Assembly: GCA_963995505.1 (NCBI GenBank)
Contig: OZ023184.1
Span: forward strand, 1,674,001-1,738,000
DNA: 64,000 bases
Direction of reading: 5' to 3'
Origin: Hypericum androsaemum
Taxonomy: Eukaryota; Streptophyta; Magnoliopsida; Malpighiales; Hypericaceae
The position numbers were made by a program, and so were the translations under genes. The notes beneath the pieces are model-generated. The model was given only the letters and a program-made list of their open reading frames with translations, was not told the DNA's origin and did no database searches. Positions 13,363 through 24,100 of this stretch are shown here, piece by piece. The first letter of the stretch is position 1, and each line of letters starts with the position of its first letter.

Positions 13363-15330
13363 AATAAATTTTAATTAATAACTTTGATATGAAAAGATTA
13401 AATTGAATAAAAATTTAATTGTTACAAACAACACAAATTTAACACCTTCATAACTAGTAGTTTTACATTTCAACAGTTAACTTCAATTTACATTTTTTAT
13501 CATAAGCTACTAGTCGCATGTAACAAATTACAATTCGCTGATCGAATTGTTCTCAGTGAAATTAACCGACGATGCACCGAATTTTTTTTTGAAAGTTATA
13601 TAATATTAATGCTCATGGTATATACATCATAATTAGTGTGATATTATGTTTGTCATGTGCTAAGTAGAATTGCAACTGCCGGCCTTGTCAAATAAACCAA
13701 ACAATGCAACGAATTAATTTTTTTTATAAGCAAAGTATCATTCACCTTAAAAATATGACCAAAGGAGGTTACACCACGTAAACCGTACCAAAGATACCAG
13801 ATAAGATATATCATACGCAAAGCGATGATATGCAATATCTGAGTACGAAATCTAAGGTTACGCCAAAAGAAAGTCAAAACCCAAAAGTGCCCCAAGGTCA
13901 AACAAACCCAGAACCCGAAAAAATACCTATACAAACCATCAAGCCAAAAACCAAAGTCATGGAGGATCAAAGAACCAGTTATGGCCTCGACCACGAGCCA
14001 TCTCCTTAATTTCGTGGAGGATATAAGAGGCATCGACCTCCGAATCAAATATCATGTCCAATAATCATCATATCTTCTAGCATCTCAGCTAGAATAAAGA
14101 GAAACTTTTCACCCGGTCGAAGTTGGAGTAATCTGTTCAGTGAGAGTCTAAAGTATAAACAAAATAACAAATAAAATGAATGCAATTTGCACTTGGTGAT
14201 GAGGAGGGCAACGTGGGTTTTGGGTTAGATGGAGAAATTTGTGGGGAATGGAGTGGCTAGAAGATGTTTGTTAGTTGTTTGTCCACATCCTTATTCATGT
14301 CTATCATTTTCACATACTAGTGCTGCTTTGATCAGTTAAAAGCATAGAAACAAGGGGAAGATGGAAAATAATAATTTGGCCCATCCATGTCACAGTGCCC
14401 TTGTCCCCCCTACCATTGCATTATTGGCGTGGAACTTAGCGACCACATTAGGATTGCTTTGATCTCGATTCATTGTCACCCTTCTTACATGCAATGGTTC
14501 AGATCTATAGCAGACCAAGTGACACTATTTTTGGAGTATGAGCTATTTGTTTATCATCCCAACAACATAGTAAGTCACAGATATCGTAGGGTTATTACAA
14601 TTTTCAGTTAAAGTCTTACGAATATACAACTATTAAAATTTAGTATAAAAAGTTGTCACTGTTTAATTTTTTTATATTCTAACTAAAAGAGATGGATAAG
14701 TGATTAATAATAATATGTACGTTCACTTTCCCATCCAATGACCTCATTCTTTAGCCTCGGTGCAACGACTCCTAGCACAACAAAATTCACATATTCCTTT
14801 GCAACCTGGGCTACTGAATGGTGTATTTTGTAATAGTTTTCTCATGGAATAATATACCTTTCCCAAAAAAAGTTAAGTTTCACATCTGTTCAATAGATGT
14901 CATTTATTGATTATTATAATGCTTCTAAGTAAAATATGACTTTGGAAGATATAATGCAATTTCTTAAAATTGTTGTTTCTTTAAGAAATTTAAAATAATT
15001 TTTTATTAGACAATTGTTTAATAAATTAAAATTAATAATTGAGGACAAAAACATAGTGTTAAGAAAAAAATTGATAAATGAAATAAATTGAACAATATTA
15101 TATTGACTATTCAATACTTATGAGTAGTTAGAAATTGTAAGATACAGTGCTTACAAGAAAGGAACTCGAATCTAATTAGATAATGGCTCGTACTAATAAT
15201 ATGATATATTTTCTCATTAATATTAATTTAACCATACTTAAATTGACAGTTATAAAATAATGAACTGTTAAACCGCCATCAATAAATTTTAAACTATAAC
15301 CGTGGCCGACGTCAACAAAGTCCACTTCGA
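13363..15330. other. Intergenic region, no supported gene
   Basis: AT-rich sequence between the copia element and the Tudor-like gene. A 131-codon open frame on the - strand (13653-14048) is rich in Trp, Phe and Leu but matches no family I know. It may be old transposon debris. Nothing else could be supported. Confidence 0.45.
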
Positions 15331-15336
15331 TACAGA

Positions 15337-15789
15337 ATGGACACCTCAACGATCCTCCGGGAACCGGAATCGCCCCCGGCGGGGATATCCGAGATCCCCG
15401 GAGAGCCGGCGATCATAATCAACGGCCTCCCTCCGCCTCCGCCGCCGGGGCCCATCATCTCCACTGCGAGCGCGAGCGGCGCTTCCTCGGGCGGGGAGCC
15501 GGTAGGGTTCGGGGAGTGGATGGAAGGCAGGGAAGTGAGGAAGCCGTTCGGCGGGCGGTACTACCGCGGCACGGTGGCGGAGTTCGACAAGGAAGCCGGC
15601 TGGTACAAAGTGGTCTACGAGGACGGAGATTCCGAGGATCTGACCTGGGACGAGCTGCAGGAGGTCGTGTTGACCCTCGACGTCGCCGTTCCGTTGAAGT
15701 CTCTGGCGATGAAGCTCTTGAAGAAAGGCCACAAGGGAGGAGGTCCGAGGGCCTCCGCGAGGCACCGGTCTCAGAGAGGCGGAAGATGA
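15337..15789 (+). CDS. Small Tudor-like domain protein
   Basis: Single-exon 150-codon gene, GC-rich with host-like codon use. Residues 1-60 are low complexity with a Pro run (LPPPPPPGP) and Ser/Ala/Gly. Residues 62-112 form a Tudor/PTM-like module: a GREVRKPFGGRYYRGTV strand, then WYKVVYEDGDSEDLTWDEL with the acidic ED-GD-E turn and aromatic residues common to Tudor, Agenet and PTM-type domains. The C-terminus (125-150) is basic (KKGHKGG, RHRSQRGGR), consistent with nuclear or nucleic-acid-associated location. Tudor-like modules often read methylated histone tails, but I cannot tell whether the aromatic cage is complete. The ATG is the first after an AT-rich upstream region. A kinesin-5 pseudogene fragment lies downstream on the opposite strand. 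Specific function unknown. Confidence 0.78.
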   Translation: MDTSTILREPESPPAGISEIPGEPAIIINGLPPPPPPGPIISTASASGASSGGEPVGFGEWMEGREVRKPFGGRYYRGTVAEFDKEAGWYKVVYEDGDSEDLTWDELQEVVLTLDVAVPLKSLAMKLLKKGHKGGGPRASARHRSQRGGR

Positions 15790-16053
15790 TCGGGATTTTA
15801 GGGTTTTGGTGCGGCAGATGACAGTTAGGGCTTGTAGAGTTAGGATTTAAAGGTACATTTAGCGGATTTTCATCGATGTGTTTATCAGCTCGTATTGAGA
15901 TTGCATGGTAGAACTGGCAATGTTGTCCGTTAAATTCGATCCGCTATCTGATAGACAGTTTGCTCTGCTGAATATGCAGTTACTCTTTCCGAGCCTGTGA
16001 ACAACTTGTGCTGATCTCTCTTTTTGTTAGTTGACTGCTACATTGTCGAGTTT

Positions 16054-17366
16054 TCAGAGAGATCTGTATGTTAGGTAGGGAGGAAGACAACGTCTCCTGG
16101 TTTGTACTTCGCCAGGGTATCTCCGGGGAATGGTGTCAGGGCTTTGCTTCCGTATGGTGGTCGGGGAAAAGGGCTCAGCCACCTGATTAGAAAGCACGAG
16201 CAGCGGGTTCTATTGTTAGTTCTCGTCATCTTTTTACCTATTTTATATATATTTTCGTCAGAAGTAACTGTAATGGACAACACAGGAAGAACATATGCAG
16301 CAGACCTGGATTCAAGATTTGATTCGCGAGTACCTACCTTGTATCTATGATCTAAACATTCTTTTGTGTTTTCGTTGATACGAAGGACTGAACTGTAATG
16401 GCTTCTTGCAAGTTCTTTCATATCCTTGGTTGTATGAGACATAACCGAGAGGCTGTTTTCCTTGGCATCTTTGTCTAGTTTCAGTAAACCTACAGAACAT
16501 TTTCCGATAAGCATTTCTAGTTATTTCTGCTGGCTTCCGTCCCATCCCTGTACAAATCCATGAGATTTCACCCATCTGATCATAAAATATAAGAAAACTA
16601 CATACTTGTTGTTTCCAGCGTAGCATACTTGGCAATGCTATCTGAGTGATTCAGTGTTCGTCTCTTGTACATCAAGGACGGGTTTTTGAGCATTCTGCCA
16701 TCGAGTTGTTTCTGCTCTCACCGCCGATGTACTGCATAACATTGGTGGATAGTGCTCCTGTAGTATAAACTGCAGAAGTTGGTTTAATTTACCTGAGTTT
16801 TTATAATATAGATGCTTGCCAGTTGTGAATTCCAGTTTGCAAGTGTTTCTTCCCATTTTGCACTGCAGCAGTATCATTTAGAGAGTTGGTCTTTGTTGCA
16901 TCCATGTGTCTTTCCATTCATCCCTTGCAGAACTAGCAAAGTTCTGCAATATGGATACTTCATGCTGTAGCATGCAGGTCCGATCTTCGTTACCCTCTGT
17001 TCTTCTTCAAATTCGAATCATCGACCAGCTCCGCGACTTTCTCCAGGATGCGCCTTTTCTCCATGGCAGCACATTCCTAAAGGTACAAAATTCAACTTAT
17101 ATGGATTCAGCAGTTAGCAGAGAAGGGAGCTGTAATATGAAAAACGCAGTCAGATGATGAGCTTTAATTACTTCGAATTTCATTTCAAGTTGACATAATT
17201 TCTCCCCATTGATTAACTGCATATCTTCGACTATTTTGTTGATGTTAAAGTATTGGCGCCTAAAGTGTCAAACAACTTTGTTATAGCTTCAGAAGTTGTC
17301 CGTGTCATTCTTATAGGTTTTTCTGTAAATGGTCAAGGAAGGAACCAATCTCCAAGCTCATTTCAT
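16054..17366 (-). pseudogene. Kinesin-5 (BimC/KIN-5) C-terminal tail fragment
   Basis: Reading the - strand with splice signals gives a colinear series of kinesin-5 tail pieces. An exon at 17172-17366 carries EMSLEIGSFLDHLQKN and then IVEDMQLINGEKLCQLEMKF. An exon ending at 17076 begins ECAAMEKRRILEKVAEL. After a frameshift near 17000 comes DRTCMLQHEVSILQNFASSA. Further exons are at 16793-16862, 16606-16711 and 16338-16489 (ending CLDHRYK), and the last, ending at 16056, starts VAEPFSPTTIRK, like the VDEP-TP-R element of plant KIN-5 proteins. Junction phases are mutually consistent (16793-16862 to 16606-16711 to 16338-16489). The motor domain is absent upstream, and frameshifts and stops occur near 17270 and 17000. 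Retained introns point to a duplicated genomic fragment, not a retrocopy. KIN-5 proteins cross-link spindle microtubules; this copy should be inactive. Confidence 0.7.
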
Positions 17367-17639
17367 CTATTAGCTCCGACAGACATTAAGGTAAAGCAAA
17401 TTTGTTACAGTAACGTCGCCAAAAGTTTGTAAGCACGGAACTAGTACACACAAGCATTAGAGTTTGACATTTCCGAAGTCGAATTGATATAGGACTGCAT
17501 ATTTCCGAAATCGGTGAACAAGAGGACTGCAAACTTGTAGATCTGGTGATCTCCCTCGGAACTTGTTTGTGGTTCACCCAGTAGAACTAGACGTCGCTCT
17601 CTTGTTCACCGATTTTTCCACGTAACTTCAATACAAAGT

Positions 17640-18055
17640 CAGAGTATCCCAACCAATTCATGTATGGTCTGATGGATACGGTGTCAGTCCTTAAGCATGA
17701 GGTGGGAGGATCGAATCCCATGACCGTTTAAGATCCGAAATTGTGAAAACAATTTAAATCTCACAAAAAAAAAATCAGAGTATCCCTCTTGTCATACTGT
17801 AAGGTTGCAGTAGATATCATCACAGGTAAGATTAACACGATCGATTGGAGAGTCGAAAATGATGCTCTCGTGGCTATGTCTATTCTTGCACTCCTGCCTC
17901 TTTGTAATCTTAGGTTCACTCCTAGATTGAAGAATATAGTTGCTAATTGGGTTGCCACTCGATCTATAGTTGGACAATATGCACCTAATTGAAATCTCCA
18001 TCCTCTCCCGAAAAGAGCGTAATATATTAAAGTTGGTCCGTTTGTTTCAAAAAAA
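17640..18055 (+). mobile_element. 5'-truncated L1-type LINE with nested SINE
   Basis: The segment is flanked by a perfect 15-bp duplication ACTTCAATACAAAGT (17625-17639 and 18056-18070) and ends in a short A-run, as expected for target-primed reverse transcription. Its coding remnant (frame through 17789-17992) reads YCKVAVDIITGKINTIDWR followed by RLKNIVANWVATRS, the C-terminal RNase H-like end of plant L1 ORF2. It is a dead-on-arrival 3' fragment. The nested SINE plus its duplication (17651-17786) interrupts the 5' end. Confidence 0.85.
17651..17774 (+). mobile_element. tRNA-derived SINE
   Basis: About 124 bp, ending in an A-run and flanked by a perfect 12-bp duplication TCAGAGTATCCC (17639-17650 and 17775-17786). 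It contains a box A-like tggtctgatgg and a box B-like ggatcgaatcc, the internal Pol III promoter of tRNA-derived SINEs. It is inserted into the L1 fragment and is therefore the younger of the two. Confidence 0.85.
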
Positions 18056-18251
18056 ACTTCAATACAAAGTAACTAGCATTATCCCTAAAAAAAGACTTCT
18101 CGGTAGTCGATGTAGGATAAGTGAAGCGCGGAATCTAGGTGAGGCCACGAGGGGGTTAGGAGATTTCAATTTGCATCCCATTTTCTTCCTTCTTTTCAAA
18201 TATGATCATATTTCTTTCTTTTATTTTGGTGAATCGATCAATTAAAAATAT

Positions 18252-18723
18252 TGTTGGAATTCCACCTTGTCCACCCATGATTCTCCATTAGTGGAGAAGC
18301 CACTTATGAGTGCTTTGGCACATAAAATAATACACCACCATAGTAGTGGGATTGTAGGTGAATCCTCTTCCTTTAAATGTGAGGAGGAAGAGGAGAAGTG
18401 GCAGAGGGGGAAGAAAATGAACGGACACACAAGAGAAGGATTGGGGATTAATACTTGATTAATCCCTGAATTCTCGATTTATCTCCAAGGCAAATAGAGG
18501 TCGTGGAAATTGTTCTTGACTCCGACATACCGTGAGCAAGAACCGACCGGTGACAAGAATCCGTTACGCTCCTGTGGATAACTGCGCTACAACAAGTAAG
18601 TGTGTTTACATTTTAACGAATTCACTCGTGAATTTATTTAACGTTAATTTGATTCGATTTCTAGATTGTAATTTGTTATAATCCACGTTATATATATGCG
18701 TATGTAATATGTAGAAATCTTCA
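18252..18723 (+). repeat. 5' LTR of copia element 2
   Basis: 472 bp, tgttggaattcc...gaaatcttca. No difference from 26389-26860 was found on reading both copies side by side. Confidence 0.96.
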
Positions 18724-18724
18724 T

Positions 18725-18736
18725 TGGTATCAGAGC
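18725..18736 (+). promoter_or_regulatory. Primer-binding site (initiator tRNA-Met)
   Basis: tggtatcagagc, one base after the 5' LTR; the copia PBS complementary to initiator Met tRNA. Confidence 0.95.
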
Positions 18737-19260
18737 TTGATTAGTTCTTGTTCTGGATACTATTTAATTTTTGATAATAAAAATTATGTGTAATTTTTGG
18801 ATCAAAAATTAGTTTTTAATAAACTGTTCTTAAGTTAACAGTTTCTGTTGTACTTGTGTGTACAATTGGCAAATCTCTAGGGATTGAATTGAATTGTGGT
18901 TCAACACGCGCATCAAAGGACTTCGTCCTTATTTGCACACGGGTGAAAATCCCAGGGACTAATATGTAATTTTGTACGCGTTGAAGAGTATAATGCTTTT
19001 GTCCTTATTGTGCAAACTCGTGTACCCCTGAGGGACTCGATTGATATTTGCCAAATTCCCAAATCGGGAAGAACCCTATTTTCGCCTGTTTTTCCCCAAA
19101 TCTACATCCGACGCAATCCGATCAAATACGACGTTTTGGAGGCCGGAAATCGAGTTTGCTCGAATCCCCGATGTGTCCCCGACGTCTTCATACCATAATC
19201 TCGCGTTGACGTTGCCGGAATCAAGAGATTGAAGCCGGCGACGCCGGAAGAACGCGGGAG

Positions 19261-19620
19261 GGAGAAGATGACGGCGATGGTGATCGGGGGCATGACGGCT
19301 CACGAGGATGCTATCGACGCGCTCGTGAGACCATGGCGAGTCCGTTGCGAACGGTCTCAGCCGTCGCTTTGCCGTCCTCTCACCGTGGTCGCATTTTGGA
19401 GTCGGCCGAGTTTTTCTCTTCTTCGTTCGACGAAGAGGATGGAGAAGATGACGGCGATGGTGATCGGGGGCATGACGGCTCACAAGGTTGCTATCGACGC
19501 GCTCGTGAGACCACGGCGAGTCCGTTGGGACCGGTCTCAGCCGTCGATTCGCCGTCCTCTCACCGTGGTCGTGGTTGTTAGGGTCGGCCGCTTTTTTCTC
19601 TTCGATTCGACGAAGAAGAA
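19261..19620 (+). repeat. 180-bp tandem duplication in the leader of element 2
   Basis: Copies at 19261-19440 and 19441-19620, each beginning ggagaagatgacggcgatgg, with scattered substitutions between them. The unit is GC-rich and a multiple of three, so an open frame (19229-19666) crosses both copies as a repeated 60-residue block; a frame on the opposite strand (19076-19483) also spans much of the array. Neither product is recognisable, so I treat this as structured leader sequence. Confidence 0.9.
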
Positions 19621-20268
19621 GGAGGAGAGGGAGAAGGAGGAGATTGTGAAAAGGGCATTTCCGTAATTTTACGGATTTTTTGCCGGAGTATTTATACTCA
19701 AGAAGGGCAAAACCGTAATTTCGTAGTCAAAAAAAAAAGGGAAGAGGACGCGGGTTTGACCATGGGTCAACGCGTCGCGGGCCGAACGCGTCGCAGCCCG
19801 TTTTCGTTTTTCTTTGGGCCGTTTATTTTTAAAGGGGCCCAACCCACATTTTGACTTTTACAGTCAATACGAGTGTGGGCTTTTGGGCCAATTTTTTCTA
19901 CGCGGCCCATTTGACTACTATGATTTAAATGAGTCTATTTTTTAGACTTGGTTGAATAAAATGAGTTTTATTCATATAAAATTTTATTTTTTTAATAAAA
20001 TTTTGATTTTAAAATTATTATGATAATTTTAAAAATCAATAATATATATTTTAGAATGAGTTCTAAACTATATTTTAATCAATATTTTTAGAGTTAAGAC
20101 ACTAAAAATATGGAAAAGATTATAACCTATAAGGATCACGCAATAAAAGGCTACATCGTGAATATTCTTGGTGCGCTTTATCATTGATATGATTAAAATT
20201 ATGATTTTAATCAATTGGGACTACTTGTGAGTTGACCCAAATAACTAGCGTTATGATACAGGTTATCA

Positions 20269-20781
20269 ATGAGGATAAAGTGTTGTCCAAGAAAGTGTGT
20301 TGCACCTGTGCTTATTGCAAAGGCACAAGACATGCGCCGAAAGATATTAAAGCGTCGTATCTCTCGTTGGGTGCATAAAGATAATGAACAAGTGCTTATC
20401 GAGCATATTGTATCTGTTCACAATGAGATACAAGAATGTATCTTGGTTGGAGGTTATAACAGTGGGTATAACTGGGTATTGATGTTCATGGATCTTTTAG
20501 CTACGCTAAAGATTACGGAAGATGTTGACACTTTCATTTCTCCTGTAACTGGGACTATTCATAGAAAAGCTGTGGAACGTCTGGTTACATAACTAGGTGG
20601 GAAGGGAATTTTAGAGGAAATTCCTCATAATAAGTCAATGAGGTTGCGAAGTGGGCGTAAAGTACGTCGCTTCTGTGCTCATGAATACGTTCATGAATTC
20701 CCTTATCCTAGCAAGTGGACAATCATGAACTCTGTTCCAGCCCGTGTTGTATATAGAGATATTGTCTTTAATAATGCGTAG
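20269..20781 (+). CDS. Extra leader ORF in copia element 2, one internal stop
   Basis: An open frame upstream of gag: 107 codons from the ATG at 20269 to a TAA at 20590-20592, then 62 more sense codons in the same frame to a TAG at 20779-20781. Conceptually it is a protein of about 170 residues with a single stop. The N-terminal part is Cys- and Arg/Lys-rich (CCPRKCVAP, RRKILKRRISRW); the part after the stop includes MRLRSGRKVRRF and YPSKWTIMNSVPARVVY. I recognise no family. Copia elements normally have no ORF here. It may be a captured host fragment, a remnant of another element, or an accessory ORF recently lost by one mutation. No counterpart was seen in the leader of element 1. Confidence 0.4.
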
Positions 20782-21139
20782 ATTTGTGGTATGGGTTTAA
20801 ATCTTGTTGGAAATTTTTTGTACATATGTGTATAGAACTTCATGTATTTTCATGATTGTAATAACGATGCATGTGTGTTGTTGTAATTAAATAATTTGTT
20901 TATTTAATTGCTTATTATTACCATGAGATATATCCACTTGAATTTACTATTAAAGAACTTTGAACGTTTAAAGTTCAAAATTAATTCTTGAATGGTGAGG
21001 GGAAACATACCCGTGACCTTCTTCGAATTCGAGGTTAATCAAGAACTTTATATCGTTTACAGTTATGGACGTATAGTAAATTATAATGTATTGCTGAAAA
21101 CAAACTCCTTACACATTTTTTTTATGATTCCCTATAGTC

Positions 21140-24100
21140 ATGTCGATTGCTTCCAAATCCATTATCGCCGAGCTCAATAAGGATTTAAAGCTCAATGGTG
21201 ATAATTATGATAACTGGAGTATGAAAATCCAGTATGTGCTTGAAGAACAAGAAGTGCTTGAGACCATAAGTAAAATTATGGTTGAACCTGAAACTGGCAA
21301 CACCTCCCAGCATAGGCGTGATTTAGACGCCTACACAGTTTGGAAAAAGAAAAATTCTACTGCTCGACTCATCTTACTAAGTGCCATGATGGATGACATC
21401 ACAAGGCAATTTCGTATGTTTGAAAATGCCAAAGGCCTGTGGGATGCACTTAAAGAAAGATTCGGGAAGCTTTCTGTTTCGAAGCTGCGAGCTTTGACTA
21501 TTAGGTTTGATACCTACAAAAAGCGTCCTGATCATTCGATGAAAACACATCTCAGGCAGATGTCAAATATGATCAGTGGGCTAGCTGAGGCTGGCCACGT
21601 ACTTAGTAACGAGCAGCAAATCCAAGCTGTCATTCGTTCCCTGCCTTCAAACTGGGAACACATGAAAATGACTCTTACCCATGCTGATAATGTTACGACA
21701 TTTGATGACATGGCCCGTCACCTTGAGCTAGAAGAGGATCGCCTCCTAGCAATCAAAGTCCACCCAGAAGCACATGTGATTGGGTCTAGCTTCAGAGGAA
21801 GCAAGAGACAGATGGGCCGAAAGAGCAAAGGTAAGAAGAGCTGGGCCAACAAGAAAAAGAAAGCTGAAACTTCTGGAATTAATGAGAATAATTCTGGAAA
21901 GAAGAAACAACGAAAGTACAACATTTTAAAAGTAAAATGTTTCAACTGTCAACAGAAGGGTCACTTTGCAAAAGACTGCAAAGAGAAAAAGAAGGTACAT
22001 CTTGTTCACTCATATGTGAGTAAATTATATGTATCCAGTACTATTCTTCTAACTGAAAGTCATCCTATGTGGGTGATTGATTCAGGAGCGACAGACCATG
22101 TGACAAAGGACCGTGGTACTTTTGTTGAATTTCGACGACTACCAGTTGGAGCAAAATCTATCTATGTTGGCAATAACGCACGCGTAAATGTCAACGGGAT
22201 AGGAACATGTAGTCTGAGCCTGCGTGAAGGACGCACCCTACTACTACATGATGTATTATATGCTCCAGAGATTCGTCGGAATTTAATTTCTGTTTCAGCT
22301 TTAATGTCTCTTGGATTTCGTTGGGTGTTTGAGAATAATTCTGTTCAGTTATTTTTGGAACATGTTTTCTACGGTTCTGGTTTTAAATCAGATGGTTTTT
22401 TAATCATGAATGTTGATCTTTGTGATTTACCTGATTCGAGTTTTTCCTTTGCCACTTCTTCACACACATCTCAAGATGATGTTGTACTGTGGCATTCTAG
22501 ACTGAGCCATATTGGTCAAGATCGCTTGAATCGTCTAGCTAAGGCAGGATTGTTGGGTAATCTAGAAAAGGCTATATTACCTACTTGCGAATGTTGTCTA
22601 GAAGGAAAACTGACAAGAAAACCATTTGGAAAGGGAACTAGAGCCAATGATCTATTGCAATTAGTCCATTCTGACATCTGTGGTCCAATGAATGTGAGGG
22701 CTAGACGTGGAGCATACTATTTCATCACCTTTATAGATGACTATAGTAGATTTGGTCAAATCTATTTGATTTCTCACAAATCTGAAGCAATAAGTTGTTT
22801 CAAGATATTTATGAATTATGCTGAGAATCAACTAGATCGAAAGATTAAGGCTTTACGAACTGATCGTGGTCGCGAGTATCTTTCTGATAAATTTAACGCT
22901 CTGTGTCAAGAAAAAGGAATTGAACATCAGTTGTCCATTCCTTATACACCTCAACAAAATGGGGTAGCAGAAAGAAGGAATAGAACCCTTCTTGACATGG
23001 TTAGATCTATGATGGCGGAGGCAAATTTGCCTATATCCTTTTATGGAGATGCGCTCCTTACCGCTACATATGTTCTAAATCGTGTCCCCTCTAAGTCTGT
23101 CACTACCACCCCTTACGAAATGTGGACAGGTCGGAAACCTGATCTGAGCTACTTAAGGCCATGGGGGTGTGCATCTTACGTCCATACTACCTCGAGTACA
23201 TACGGTAAATTAGGACCGAGAGGTAAAAAGAGTATTTTTATAAGATACTCTGAAGTATCAAAAGGCTACGTGTTCGTGGGCGAACTAGAAAATGGACAAG
23301 TGACAGAATTTGAATCACGAGATGTCACATTCTTGGAAAAAGATTTTCCAAAATTGGGAGAGGTGAGTCATGATCTTGCCTTATGTGAAGTTATTGAGCC
23401 AGAATCATCTGGATCACTCCATCCGAGTGGGAGAATTGTGGAGGAGGAAAATCAAGTTTTTTCATCTCCAATTGATCCGGAAGTTCATGATCCAAATGAT
23501 CAACATCTTAGTGGGAGTACTATTCCGATCTCCAGTGGGAGTATGGATTTTCCTCCCAGTGGGAGTACGATTCCAGGTTATGATGAATACATGAGAGATG
23601 TTTATCAAAATCGAGAAAATCGTAGAACTAAAAGACCTAGCATTCCACGCCGACGATTTGAGATTGAAGGTGCTGCAAATGCTTTCTTGGTATCATTAAG
23701 AAAATATGGTGGTCCAAGTGAGATTCTTTTAGCTATCCTACAAGATGAAGATGAACCTACAAATATTTCTGACGCTCTATCATCTCCCGAAAAGAATGAA
23801 TGGGGTAAAGCAATGGAGGAAGAGATGGCTTCCATGAGGAAAAACCAAGTATGGGAACTGGCTGACCTACCTAACGGACGTAGGGCAATTGGGAATAAAT
23901 GGATTCTCAAAATTAAGCGTAAAGCAAACGGAAGTATCGAAAGGTACAAAGCTCGCTTAGTTGCCCAAGGATTTAGACAACAGGAAGGAGTTGACTATGA
24001 GGAGACCTTTGCTCCTGTTGTTAGATTCACGTCCATTAGGATTATTCTGGCTATGGTGGCAAATTTAAACCTTGAGTTACATCAAATGGATGTTAAAACT

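Noticed and set aside
13653..14048. 131-codon - strand ORF rich in Trp and Phe
   Set aside because: No family motif, no host-like codon pattern and no splice partners; likely chance or old transposon sequence.
15346..15765. 139-codon - strand frame opposite the Tudor-like gene
   Set aside because: Antisense of a GC-rich exon; the + strand product has a recognisable Tudor-like module.
16102..16350. + strand ORF within the kinesin-5 fragment
   Set aside because: Antisense of the last two pseudo-exons; the - strand explains the sequence with splice sites and homology.
23370..23949. Alternative-frame ORFs inside gag-pol of element 2
   Set aside because: They overlap the intact 1391-codon frame and have no motif.
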